Source of the DNA: Bacteroides ilei
Lineage (GTDB): Bacteria > Bacteroidota > Bacteroidia > Bacteroidales > Bacteroidaceae
DNA length: 64,000 nucleotides
Assembly: GCF_900128495.1 (NCBI RefSeq)
Contig: NZ_LT635801.1
Location: forward strand, 3,250,691 to 3,314,690
Reading direction: 5' to 3'
Positions 1-7,628 of the stretch are shown piece by piece; position 1 is the stretch's first letter; every line of letters starts with the position of its first letter. The position numbers were made by a program, and so were the translations under genes. Under the pieces are notes generated by a model that was not told the origin of the DNA, ran no database searches, and saw only the letters and a list, made by a program, of their open reading frames with translations.

Positions 1-540
1 GCCAATCTGGTGCTTCACGTCCCCGGCTGCGTAATCGACCTTTTTAAGTTCGGGGCGTTCGGCACGCTCCTTTCTCTCCGCCGGATGCAGGTTGTATTTC
101 CGTTCCAGTTCACGGGTAATCTGCTTGCTTCTCCGGTGCTCGAACCTGTCATTCAGCGGCTTGCCGTTTTCGTCCACCCGTAAGCCCACGATGTGGATAT
201 GGTGGCGGTCGATGTCCTCGTGTTTATAGACCAAATAAGGCTGGTCGCCATAGCCCAACTTCCGCATATACTCCCGTGCGATGTCAGACAACTGCTGGTC
301 TGAAAGCACGTCTTCCGGGTGCGGGTTTATGGAAATGTGCAATATCGGCTTCTTGGTGGACAAATGGACGGGCATCTGCATTTCAAAGCTGCGCATACAC
401 CCGCCGATGCTGGAATGCCCGTCCTCGTCCAACAGCATTTTATTGGAGAAAAGCACCTTTGCTTCCCCGTTGTCCACCTTTTCCTGATTGTATGCCAGTG
501 CGCCGAACATGGAACTTCCCGTACTTATTTTGGCAACCAT
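1..540 (-). CDS. mobB: Relaxase / mobilization nuclease (MobB/BmgA type), N-terminal 180 residues
   Basis: This protein would nick the ICE at oriT and lead the single strand into the recipient. Reading leftward from the ATG at 540 gives 180 residues that run off the window edge. The family signature H107-E-D-x-D-R-x-H114-x-H116 is visible; it is the histidine metal-binding motif of MOBP-type relaxases, preceded by a KPILHISINPHPED strand. The nicking tyrosine is not identified. The start codon overlaps the end of the upstream accessory gene by 16 nt, so the two are probably translationally coupled. Assignment to the Bacteroides relaxase family is confident; the C-terminal part is not visible. 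Confidence 0.88.
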   Translation of the reverse strand, partial: MVAKISTGSSMFGALAYNQEKVDNGEAKVLFSNKMLLDEDGHSSIGGCMRSFEMQMPVHLSTKKPILHISINPHPEDVLSDQQLSDIAREYMRKLGYGDQPYLVYKHEDIDRHHIHIVGLRVDENGKPLNDRFEHRRSKQITRELERKYNLHPAERKERAERPELKKVDYAAGDVKHQIG

Positions 541-947
541 AGTTCCCTGCACTCGTTTGTCAGGTCGATAACCTGACGGTTCAACATAGCCAGTTCGGTA
601 GTCGCTTTCTCCAGTTTATAGAGAAAAGCCAGTGCCTTTTTCTCCGAAAAGTTACTATTTAGAGCCTTTACCACTTGGTTGTAATTGACCGCAACCGCTC
701 TGAATTGTGCATAAAATTCGGTCAGTCGGGCGCAATACTCGACCGCCGACTTGTCCACTTTCACCACCCGGAACGGCTCGCCGAAGATACGTGCGGCGAT
801 GAAACGGGACTTGCTCGAAACGCCCGACTGCTCCCACTGCGAGAGGAAGCGGGCGTTCTCCCGGTCGTTCAGGTAAAGTACATGGCGATGTTTCGCCGGG
901 TCTTGGAGGGCGGGGCGACCGCCCTTGCTGTTTTTCCTTGTTTCCAT
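525..947 (-). CDS. mobA: Mobilization accessory protein (MobA/BmgB-like)
   Basis: This is a 140-residue basic protein starting METRKNSKGGRPAL, encoded immediately upstream of the relaxase and overlapping it by 16 nt. Small proteins with this GGRPxLxDPxKxR N-terminus (RHH-like) precede relaxases in Bacteroides mobilizable elements and help load them on oriT. Residues about 75-135 are predicted to be mostly helical. The gap upstream of its start contains several palindromes and is the expected place for oriT. The symbol is used by position and resemblance; naming differs among Bacteroides elements. Confidence 0.8.
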   Translation of the reverse strand: METRKNSKGGRPALQDPAKHRHVLYLNDRENARFLSQWEQSGVSSKSRFIAARIFGEPFRVVKVDKSAVEYCARLTEFYAQFRAVAVNYNQVVKALNSNFSEKKALAFLYKLEKATTELAMLNRQVIDLTNECRELWLPK

Positions 948-1210
948 ACTTCCTTGAATTAAAAAATCACGACTTCGGAGTGGTTTTTACCCCCGTAAGG
1001 GGCAAGGCGTTTTCAGGCACGGAAAACGGTTTCGTGTGCCACGAAACACACCTTGCTATTTTCTGGCGAAAATCGAAAATCCGTCCGGGACGGATTGGGG
1101 TCTGCATCAGGCGGCAAGCCCTGCCGTCCACCAGCACCGTTACACGTCTTTACCCCTTGCGGCTCGTTACTCCGCTGCAAAGTAACGGTGATTTATAATG
1201 CTGTAAAATA
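948..1210. other. Putative oriT region with palindromes
   Basis: This gap between the divergent mobA and parA genes contains three close inverted repeats: gttttc/gaaaac at about 1009-1027; TTTCGTG (1030-1036) with CACGAAA (1040-1046); and AATCCGTCC (1078-1086) with GGACGGATT (1088-1096), a 19-bp near-perfect palindrome around one base. Origins of transfer usually lie beside the relaxase operon and contain such structures. No nic site can be read directly, so the oriT call is inferred from position and palindrome density. Confidence 0.5.
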
Positions 1211-1220
1211 GGCAGTTGGT

Positions 1221-1256
1221 GGACAAACTGGGACACGAAAGGACAAATCGGGACAC
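1221..1256 (+). repeat. Pair of 20-bp-spaced GGACAAAyyGGGACAC repeats upstream of parA
   Basis: GGACAAACTGGGACAC at 1221-1236 is followed by GGACAAATCGGGACAC at 1241-1256, a start-to-start distance of 20 bp, about two helical turns. Each unit also contains an internal GGACA...GGACA half-site repeat. The same arrangement recurs at 2856-2891 inside the traD-like gene. The phasing suggests a binding site for the ParA partner protein or another ICE regulator. Confidence 0.75.
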
Positions 1257-1303
1257 ATCTAAAAACGGACGTTTTTTCTCCTTTTATTTGCATAAGATTT
1301 CAA

Positions 1304-1386
1304 GATTGAAAGACACATTTCAATCAGGCAAGAACGGTTGAAAGCAGGATTTCAAGAAAGAATGAAAGCAGGAAAACAAGATTGAA
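1304..1386. repeat. Inverted repeat and tandem 24-bp repeat in the parA leader
   Basis: GATTGAAA (1304-1311) and TTTCAATC (1318-1325) form an 8-bp inverted repeat. Two 24-bp units follow directly (1339-1362 and 1363-1386). Both start TGAAAGCAGGA, share CAAGA at the same offset and end in GAA, giving 19 of 24 identical positions. They lie about 100 bp before the parA start. They could be operator sites or a structured leader. Confidence 0.6.
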
Positions 1387-1484
1387 ATAAAGCAGTCTTG
1401 CCATATTTCAAGCCTGCAATATGGAAAGCCCGAATGATTGGAAGCAATAAACAAATATATCAACCAATAATGAACGGAAGCAAT

Positions 1485-2255
1485 ATGGAAAACAAGAAAA
1501 CACCCCTTTATGTCGCCTTTTCCACCCAGAAGGGCGGGGTCGGCAAAACCACCTTTACCGTGCTTGCGGCGAGTTATCTCTATTACCTCAAAGGCTACGA
1601 TGTGGCGGTAGTCGATTGCGACTACCCGCAACACTCCATTGCCGGGATGCGCAAGCGGGATGCCGAACAGGTCGGGGCGGACGAGGATTACAAGCGTATG
1701 GCGTATGAACAGTTCACCCGTCTGGGGAAGAAAGCCTACCCGGTGCTGTGCAGTTCGCCCGAAAAGGCGATAGCCACGGCTGACGGATATACGGCAGAAG
1801 CCGGACACGTGCCGGACATCGTGTTTTTTGACCTGCCGGGCACGGTGAACAGCGAGGGCGTGATAAACTCCCTTGCGGGCATGGACTATATCTTCACCCC
1901 GATTTCCGCCGATAAGGTGGTTCTTGAAAGCAGCCTGTCGTTTGCGGTGGCTATCCAAAAGCTGCTGGTGAGGAATGAAGCCTGCCGACTTGCCGGGCTG
2001 TACCTCTTCTGGAACATGGTGGACGGTCGGGAGAAAACCGACCTCTATGCCGCCTATGACAAAACGATAAAGGAACTGGAACTGCCGCTGATGAAAACCT
2101 TTATCCCAGACACCAAACGCTACAAAAAAGAACTGGTAACGGACAGGAAAGCGGTGTTCCGCTCCACGCTCTTTCCCGCCAGCCGCCCGCTGGTAAGGGG
2201 CAGCAACTTGGAAAAACTGATAACAGAAATGATGTATTACATTAAATTACAATGA
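1485..2255 (+). CDS. traA: ParA/Soj-type ATPase of the ICE (TraA)
   Basis: ParA family P-loop ATPases segregate or position DNA with a DNA-binding partner. The deviant Walker A motif KGGVGKTT lies within the first 25 residues, followed by VAVVDCDYPQHS (Walker A') and IVFFDLPGT (Walker B region). I chose the ATG at 1485 (MENKKTPLY) because it places the first strand where the family has it and a GGAAG sequence lies just upstream; Met codons at 1470 and 1398 are in frame but would add an unrelated leader. It is followed after one base by the DUF3408 gene. Repeat arrays flank the two genes. In CTnDOT nomenclature this is TraA. Confidence 0.88.
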   Translation: MENKKTPLYVAFSTQKGGVGKTTFTVLAASYLYYLKGYDVAVVDCDYPQHSIAGMRKRDAEQVGADEDYKRMAYEQFTRLGKKAYPVLCSSPEKAIATADGYTAEAGHVPDIVFFDLPGTVNSEGVINSLAGMDYIFTPISADKVVLESSLSFAVAIQKLLVRNEACRLAGLYLFWNMVDGREKTDLYAAYDKTIKELELPLMKTFIPDTKRYKKELVTDRKAVFRSTLFPASRPLVRGSNLEKLITEMMYYIKLQ

Positions 2256-2256
2256 T

Positions 2257-2685
2257 ATGGCAAAGCAAAACGGCACTCTGCCGAAAATAGACGAGGATTT
2301 CATGCGGGAACTTATCTCGCAGGGTGTTCCCGCCAAGCAGGACAAGCAGCCGGAGGACATACCGAACCCCGGCGGCGAAACGGGCATCCCCCAAGAGGGA
2401 CAACAGACGGAAACGGTACGGATGGAGAAACCGACACCCCGCAGGCGCAAGGGTTGCACGGGCGACTACCGGGAAACCTACTTCCAGAAAGTGGAACTGG
2501 CAGACCGACAACCCTTGTACGTGAGCCGAGCCACCCACGAGAAACTGATGCGTATCGTGACGGTGATAGGCGGGCGCAAGGTGACGGTAAGCAGCTACGT
2601 GGAAAATATTCTGCTGCGGCACTTCGAACAGTACCAAGACGAGATAAACGCCTTGTACGAAAGCCACTTCCAAAAGCCTGTCTGA
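2257..2685 (+). CDS. DUF3408 protein, probable DNA-binding partner of the ParA ATPase
   Basis: This 142-residue protein begins one base after parA. Residues 1-60 are polar and rich in P, E, G and Q, probably disordered. A basic stretch at about 62-68 (PRRRKGC) is followed by a compact C-terminal domain: YFQKVELADRQPLYVSRATHEKLMRIVTVIGGRKVTVSSYVENILLRHF. This strand-helix-helix pattern (VSSYVENILLRHF) resembles ribbon-helix-helix proteins. DUF3408 proteins (TraB/TraC of CTnDOT) have no firmly assigned function. Position next to ParA and the nearby phased repeats suggest the centromere-binding role; that is inference. Confidence 0.8.
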   Translation: MAKQNGTLPKIDEDFMRELISQGVPAKQDKQPEDIPNPGGETGIPQEGQQTETVRMEKPTPRRRKGCTGDYRETYFQKVELADRQPLYVSRATHEKLMRIVTVIGGRKVTVSSYVENILLRHFEQYQDEINALYESHFQKPV

Positions 2686-2687
2686 CT

Positions 2688-3314
2688 ATGGTAACCTATT
2701 GCATACTTACCGGGCTTCTGGTGTACTATATCGCCCTGTGGCTGTGGTATCGCCATGCGGACAACAGGCGTTCCGAAAAGGGAACAAATGATAAAACCGT
2801 TCCCGAAAGTCAGGCGGACGGCTACACGCTGATAGGCGAGAGCCGCTACAAGGGTGGACTAATCGGGACAGTGCAGGACAAATCGGGACACCTCCCGCAA
2901 GCGGCTGAAAATGATACTATTTTTGCGGCGCAAGCTGCCGGACAGCCGGACGAAACGCCCGACTACGGGGATGACGAACCCGATTACGAGGACGAAGAAA
3001 TATCCGGGTACATGGACGGGGACGATGATACGGGCAGGGCTGCGGGCGTGAGCTTTGAGGAACTGGGCGAAACGGTACGCACGGCGAACGCCGACAACTC
3101 CACCGAAGCGGAACAGCGGCAAGCCGCCGTGACGCTGGCACGGATTGATGGGACGAACCTCTACGATGCGGTGGTGGAGAACATCAACGGCGGGCTGGCA
3201 AAGGTGGCGGAACTGCTGGGACGCAACGAAGCGGAACTGGCTGCGGCTGCTCCCGCCGGAACTGGCAATACCAGCGGGGAATACGAAGCGTTCGACATGA
3301 ACGAGTATCTGTAA
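2688..3314 (+). CDS. TraD-like conjugative transposon protein
   Basis: This 208-residue protein starts two bases after the DUF3408 stop. An N-terminal hydrophobic segment (about residues 4-22, YCILTGLLVYYIALWLWY) is followed by a long acidic, low-complexity stretch (DDEPDYEDEEISGYMDGDDD, about residues 90-110) and a helical C-terminus ending GEYEAFDMNEYL. It sits where CTnDOT traD lies (the DUF4122-type family, from memory). Its coding sequence contains the second pair of GGACAAATCGGGACA repeats (2856-2891), so the DNA here may have a second, non-coding role. The start at 2688 avoids overlapping the preceding gene. Molecular function is unknown. Confidence 0.7.
   Translation: MVTYCILTGLLVYYIALWLWYRHADNRRSEKGTNDKTVPESQADGYTLIGESRYKGGLIGTVQDKSGHLPQAAENDTIFAAQAAGQPDETPDYGDDEPDYEDEEISGYMDGDDDTGRAAGVSFEELGETVRTANADNSTEAEQRQAAVTLARIDGTNLYDAVVENINGGLAKVAELLGRNEAELAAAAPAGTGNTSGEYEAFDMNEYL
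2856..2891 (+). repeat. Second pair of 20-bp-spaced GGACwAATCGGGACA repeats, inside traD-like gene
   Basis: GGACTAATCGGGACA (2856-2870) and GGACAAATCGGGACAC (2876-2891) have the same unit and the same 20-bp period as the pair at 1221-1256. They encode a Gly-Leu-Ile-Gly-Thr-Val-Gln-Asp-Lys-Ser-Gly-His stretch, which is unlikely to force this nucleotide pattern by itself. Together the two pairs bracket parA and the DUF3408 gene. Confidence 0.75.
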
Positions 3315-3427
3315 CATAACAAGTAACGATATGAAGCAACGTGATTACGGTTGATTGGAAATACTGACACCAACAGACGGCATCCGTGCCGCAACCACTA
3401 AAATTTCAAATTATTCATCCGCCGTGC

Positions 3428-3452
3428 GACAGCGGACTATCCACCCGCTGTC
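3428..3452 (+). promoter_or_regulatory. Hairpin in the 161-bp traD-traE gap
   Basis: GACAGCGG (3428-3435) and CCGCTGTC (3445-3452) form a perfect 8-bp stem with a 9-nt loop, ending 23 nt before the traE start. No T-run follows, so it is more likely a structured leader or mRNA-stability element of the long tra transcript than a terminator. The gap also holds AT-rich sequence (about 3398-3415) where a promoter could lie, but no clear -7 box was seen. Confidence 0.4.
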
Positions 3453-3475
3453 CCGGCATTAAAATCCAATTCGCA

Positions 3476-3772
3476 ATGAAAAAGAAAATCTTTTTGTCGG
3501 CGGCTCTCCTTGCCGCTGTGGTAAGTGCCTACGCACAAGGTAACGGACAGGCGGGCATTACCGAAGCCACCAACATGATAACCAGCTACTTCGACCCCGG
3601 AACAAAGCTGGTGTACGCAATCGGGGCGGTCTGCGGCTTGATTGGCGGTGTAAAAGTGTATAACAAGTTCTCAAGCGGTGACCCCGATACCAGCAAGACC
3701 GCCGCAAGCTGGTTCGGGGCGTGCATCTTCCTGATTGTCGCCGCCACTATCCTGCGTTCGTTCTTCCTCTAA
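3476..3772 (+). CDS. traE: TraE, DUF4134 mating-pore protein
   Basis: This is a 98-residue exported membrane protein. A signal peptide (MKKKIFLSAALLAAVVSAYAQ, cleavage after about residue 20) is followed by two hydrophobic segments (about residues 45-62 and 78-96). Small two-helix proteins of this sort occupy the VirB2 pilin position in type IV secretion systems, and DUF4134/TraE is the Bacteroidetes version. The start at 3476 is chosen because it begins the signal peptide; an upstream in-frame ATG at 3386 would add 30 residues with no family resemblance. It heads the traE-to-traQ operon. Confidence 0.85.
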   Translation: MKKKIFLSAALLAAVVSAYAQGNGQAGITEATNMITSYFDPGTKLVYAIGAVCGLIGGVKVYNKFSSGDPDTSKTAASWFGACIFLIVAATILRSFFL

Positions 3773-3782
3773 AACGGCGGCT

Positions 3783-4118
3783 ATGTCTGAATATCCGGTA
3801 AACAGGGGTATCGGGAAGCCGGTGGAGTTCAAGGGGCTGAAAAGCCAGTACCTTTTCATCTTTGCGGGCGGCTTACTCGCCGTGTTCGTGGTGTTCATTG
3901 TCCTGTTCATGGCAGGCGTGAACCAGTGGCTATGTATCGGTTTCATCGTGTCGGCTTCGCTGCTGCTCGTATGGCAGACGTTCCGGCTCAACGCCAAGTA
4001 CGGCACGCACGGACTGATGAAAGCTGCCGCCCGCAAAAGACATCCCCGCTTCATCATCAGCCGAAAGGCGATACCCAGATTATTCACCTATAAAAAAAGA
4101 AAGGAAGAAAGACCATGA
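3783..4118 (+). CDS. traF: TraF, DUF4133 membrane protein
   Basis: This 111-residue protein has two close transmembrane helices (about residues 25-46 and 51-71) followed by a basic tail (KAAARKRHPRF...KKRKEERP). Topology and size match VirB3-like proteins, which usually precede the VirB4 ATPase, as here. The family begins SEYPVNRGIGKPVEFKGLKSQY, so the ATG at 3783 is the right start. Its last four bases overlap the traG start (ATGA), so the two are translationally coupled. Confidence 0.85.
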   Translation: MSEYPVNRGIGKPVEFKGLKSQYLFIFAGGLLAVFVVFIVLFMAGVNQWLCIGFIVSASLLLVWQTFRLNAKYGTHGLMKAAARKRHPRFIISRKAIPRLFTYKKRKEERP

Positions 4119-6628
4119 GGAATATGTTAAAGGCTACCACGCTGGAAAGGAAATTTCCCCTTTTGGCGGTGGAGAACGGCTGCATCATTTCAAAGGATGC
4201 CGACATAACGGTGGCTTTCCGGGTGGAACTGCCCGAACTGTTCACCGTTACCAGTGCCGAATATGAAGCCATACATTCGGCATGGTACAAGGCAATCAAG
4301 GTACTGCCCGACTATTCCATCGTACACAAGCAGGACTTCTTCATCAAGGAGAGCTACCAGCCCGACACGGAAAAGGACGAACTCAGTTTCCTGTCCCGGA
4401 GTTTTGAACGGCATTTCAATGAACGCCCGTTCCTGAACCATTACTGCTACCTGTTCCTGACAAAGACGACAAGGGAGAGAAGCCGCAGACAGAGCGACTT
4501 CTCCACCCTCTGCCGGGGCAGGATTGTTCCGCAGGAGATTGCGGACAGAGAAACGGTTATGAAATTCATCGAAGCGGTCGGACAGTTCGAGAGGATCATG
4601 AACGACAGCGGGTTTGTCACGCTTACCCGGCTAGCGGCACCGGAAATCACCGGGCAGGACGGAAAGGCTGGCATCATCGAGAAATATTTCTCGCTCTCGC
4701 AGACAGATACCACCTGCCTGAAAGACATCGGGCTTTACCCGGAAGAAATGCGTGTCGGGGACGACATACTGTGCCTGCACACGCTTTCGGACGTGGAAGA
4801 TTTGCCGGAAAAGGTCGGTACGGACACACGGTTTGAAAAGCTGTCCACCGACCGGAGCGACTGCCGCCTGTCATTCGCCGCCCCGGTGGGCGTGCTGCTG
4901 TCGTGCAACCACGTCTATAACCAATACATCTTCATAGACGACCATGCCGAAAACCTGAAAACGTTCGAGCAGACCGCCCGGAACATGCAGTCGCTTTCCC
5001 GCTACTCCCGTGCCAACCAGATAAACAAGGAATGGATAGACGAGTACCTGAACGAAGCGCACAGCAAGGGGCTTGTTTCCGTGCGCTGCCACTGCAACGT
5101 CATGGCTTGGAGCGATGACCGGGAGGAACTCAAACGCATACGCAACGATGTGGGAAGCCAGCTTGCCCTGATGGAATGCAAGCCACGCCACAACACGGTC
5201 GATACGCCCACGCTCTTTTGGGCGGGCATACCGGGCAACGAGGGGGACTTCCCGGCGGAAGAAAGTTTCTACACGTTCTTGGGGCAGGCTCTCTGCCTGT
5301 TCGTGGAAGAAACGAACTACAAGAGTTCGCTTTCGCCCTTCGGCATCAAAATGGTGGACAGGGTGAGCGGGCGACCGCTGCACATCGACATATCAGACCT
5401 GCCCATGAAGAAAGGCATCACGACCAACCGCAACAAGTTCATACTTGGGCCGAGCGGCAGCGGGAAGTCTTTCTTCACCAACCACATGGTACGCCAGTAT
5501 TACGAGCAGGGGGCGCACGTGCTGCTGGTAGATACGGGCAACAGCTATTTGGGGCTGTGCCAGCTTATCCACAACCGCACGCACGGCGAGGACGGGATTT
5601 ATTTCACCTACACCAACGAGAACCCGATAGCGTTCAACCCGTTCTATGTCGAGGACGGGGTATTCGACATCGAAAAGAAAGAGAGTATCAAGACCCTTAT
5701 ACTCACCCTGTGGAAGCGGGACGATGAAGCCCCGAAGCGGTCGGAAGAAGTAGCGTTGTCCAATGCGGTAAGTGCCTATATAGAACGTATCACGGGCGAC
5801 AGGTCGGTAACACCCTGCTTCAACACGTTCTACGAGTTTGTCCGGGACGAATACCGCCGACAGCTTGAACGGAAGAATGTCAGGGAAAAGGACTTTGACA
5901 TTGACGGCTTCCTGAACGTGCTTGAACCCTATTACAAGGGCGGCGAGTATGACTACCTGCTCAACTCCGACAAGGAACTGGACTTGCTGCACAAACGCTT
6001 TATTGTCTTCGAGCTGGACAATATCAAAGACCACAAGATACTGTTCCCGATAACGACCATCATCATCATGGAAGCCTTTATAAACAAGATGCGCAAATTG
6101 AAGGGAATAAGAAAATTAATCCTGATTGAAGAAGCGTGGAAAGCGATAGCGTCGGCGAACATGGCGGACTACATAAAATATTTGTACAAAACCGTCCGAA
6201 AGTATTTCGGGGAAGCGATTGTGGTAACGCAGGAAGTGGAGGATATTATTTCCTCGCCTATCGTGAAAGAGAGCATCATCAACAATTCGGACTGCAAGAT
6301 TCTGTTAGACCAAAGGAAATATCTCAACAAGTTCGACAGCATACAGAACCTCTTGGGACTGACCGACAAGGAACGTTCGCAAATATTGTCCATCAACATG
6401 GCAAACCATCCCGGACGGAAGTACAAGGAAGTGTTCTTCTCGCTGGGCGGCACGCAGTCGGCGGTGTACGCAACGGAAGTTTCGCTGGAGGAATATTACA
6501 CGTACACGACCGAAGAAAGCGAGAAAACGGAACTGTTCGCCCTTGCCGACAAGCTGGGCGGCAACCTTGAAGTGGCTGTCAAACGGCTTGCGGAGAGCAA
6601 AAGAAATCCCGGATTATCAACCACCTAA
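4115..6628 (+). CDS. traG: TraG, VirB4-family conjugation ATPase
   Basis: This 837-residue cytoplasmic ATPase would power pilus assembly and substrate transfer through the ICE mating channel. Walker A is GPSGSGKS at about residues 445-452 and the Walker B region is KLILIEEAWK at about 665-674, with VVTQEVEDI further on, in the usual VirB4/TraG order. The N-terminal about 400 residues form the CagE/TrbE-like domain. The length is typical of the family (about 830). It overlaps traF by 4 nt and is followed by a small lipoprotein gene. Confidence 0.95.
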   Translation: MRNMLKATTLERKFPLLAVENGCIISKDADITVAFRVELPELFTVTSAEYEAIHSAWYKAIKVLPDYSIVHKQDFFIKESYQPDTEKDELSFLSRSFERHFNERPFLNHYCYLFLTKTTRERSRRQSDFSTLCRGRIVPQEIADRETVMKFIEAVGQFERIMNDSGFVTLTRLAAPEITGQDGKAGIIEKYFSLSQTDTTCLKDIGLYPEEMRVGDDILCLHTLSDVEDLPEKVGTDTRFEKLSTDRSDCRLSFAAPVGVLLSCNHVYNQYIFIDDHAENLKTFEQTARNMQSLSRYSRANQINKEWIDEYLNEAHSKGLVSVRCHCNVMAWSDDREELKRIRNDVGSQLALMECKPRHNTVDTPTLFWAGIPGNEGDFPAEESFYTFLGQALCLFVEETNYKSSLSPFGIKMVDRVSGRPLHIDISDLPMKKGITTNRNKFILGPSGSGKSFFTNHMVRQYYEQGAHVLLVDTGNSYLGLCQLIHNRTHGEDGIYFTYTNENPIAFNPFYVEDGVFDIEKKESIKTLILTLWKRDDEAPKRSEEVALSNAVSAYIERITGDRSVTPCFNTFYEFVRDEYRRQLERKNVREKDFDIDGFLNVLEPYYKGGEYDYLLNSDKELDLLHKRFIVFELDNIKDHKILFPITTIIIMEAFINKMRKLKGIRKLILIEEAWKAIASANMADYIKYLYKTVRKYFGEAIVVTQEVEDIISSPIVKESIINNSDCKILLDQRKYLNKFDSIQNLLGLTDKERSQILSINMANHPGRKYKEVFFSLGGTQSAVYATEVSLEEYYTYTTEESEKTELFALADKLGGNLEVAVKRLAESKRNPGLSTT

Positions 6629-6639
6629 AAATAAACGAT

Positions 6640-6990
6640 ATGAAATTAATGGACAATCTGATTTACACGCTGCTGTCCGCCTGCCTGCTGGCTGGCTGCA
6701 AGGACAGTGAAAGCAAGGAACTGGAAAGGATGCGGGGCGACTGGGTACACGTCAGGGGACACCCGGCTTTCACACTCACGGAAACGGACGGCAGATACAC
6801 CGTCACCCGTAAAGCGAATGTCAGGGGCAGGGTACTGGAAACGACTTATCCGGTGACAGAGCGGAACGGCTGCCTGTTCATTGAAACAGGCTTCGGCATA
6901 CAGTTCACCTACGACAAAAAGAACGACCGGATAACGCTCCTGCCCGGCGGCGAATACAGGCGTGTTACAAATCCTAAAAACAAAAAATGA
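6640..6990 (+). CDS. Small lipoprotein, DUF3876 type
   Basis: This 116-residue protein has an N-terminal hydrophobic segment ending in a lipobox (LLAGC, Cys at residue 20), so it should be a lipidated periplasmic protein. The remainder looks like a small beta-barrel or lipocalin-like fold (GDWVHVRGHPAFTLTETDGRYTVTRKA...GCLFIETGFGIQFTYDKKNDRITLLPGGEYRRV). It overlaps the next gene by 4 nt (ATGA). Proteins of this type (I recall DUF3876) recur between traG and traI in Bacteroides ICEs; a role in surface exclusion or channel assembly is possible but unproven. Confidence 0.75.
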   Translation: MKLMDNLIYTLLSACLLAGCKDSESKELERMRGDWVHVRGHPAFTLTETDGRYTVTRKANVRGRVLETTYPVTERNGCLFIETGFGIQFTYDKKNDRITLLPGGEYRRVTNPKNKK

Positions 6991-7616
6991 TGAAAAGAAC
7001 GATTCTTCTTATGGCGGTATGCCTGTGCTTCATGGGCAGGGCATCCGCCCAGTGGGTGGTGTCAGACCCCGGCAACTTGGCTCAGGGCATCATCAACACC
7101 GCCAAACAGATTGTGGAAACGGCGGGGACGAAAGCCAACACCCTGAACGGCTTTCTGGAAACGCAGAAGATTTTCCAGCAGGGGAAAGCCTATTACGATG
7201 CGCTCAAATCCGTGCATGATGTCGTCAAGGGCGGTATCAAGGTGAAGAAAAGCATCGAACTGGTGGCGGAAATCTCCGAAATCTACGTCAGGAACTACCA
7301 AATCATGCTCGCCGACCCGTATTTCACGGCGGACGAGCTGGCGACCATATCCTCCGGCTATGCCATGCTGCTGGACGAGAGTTCGGACGTGCTTCAGGAC
7401 TTGAAAAATGTCGTGAACATCACGGGCATGTCGCTGACGGATGCCGAACGGCTGGCAATCATCGATAATGCCTACCGAAGCCTGATGAACTACCGCAATC
7501 TCGTGAACTACTACACCCGCAAGAACATTTCCGTGTCCTACCTGCGGGCAAAGAAAAAGAACGACACCGACCGGGTGCTGGCTCTCTACGGCTCGGCGGA
7601 TGAACGCTACTGGTAA
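6987..7616 (+). CDS. traI: TraI, DUF4141 periplasmic protein
   Basis: This 209-residue protein has a clear signal peptide (cleavage after SAQ, about residue 22) and an almost all-helical body (NLAQGIINTAKQIVETAGTKANTLNGFLETQKIFQQGKAYYDAL...). Size, secretion and helical content resemble VirB5-like minor pilus proteins, and its place before the VirB6-like traJ agrees. DUF4141/TraI is a fixed member of the Bacteroidetes tra operon. A VirB5-like role is inferred. Confidence 0.85.
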   Translation: MMKRTILLMAVCLCFMGRASAQWVVSDPGNLAQGIINTAKQIVETAGTKANTLNGFLETQKIFQQGKAYYDALKSVHDVVKGGIKVKKSIELVAEISEIYVRNYQIMLADPYFTADELATISSGYAMLLDESSDVLQDLKNVVNITGMSLTDAERLAIIDNAYRSLMNYRNLVNYYTRKNISVSYLRAKKKNDTDRVLALYGSADERYW

Positions 7617-7628
7617 CATCAAACGGAC

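Noticed and set aside
938..1198. Open frame of 86 codons on the plus strand upstream of parA
   Set aside because: It spans the palindromes of the putative oriT, has no domain-like sequence, and overlaps the mobA 5' end.
1398..1484. Longer N-terminus for parA
   Set aside because: The extension lies over the tandem 24-bp repeat region's end and precedes the first ParA strand; the ATG at 1485 fits the family.
1221..2891. CRISPR array or plasmid-type replication iterons
   Set aside because: Only four units in two separate pairs with 4-5 nt spacers; no cas gene and no replication initiator gene nearby.
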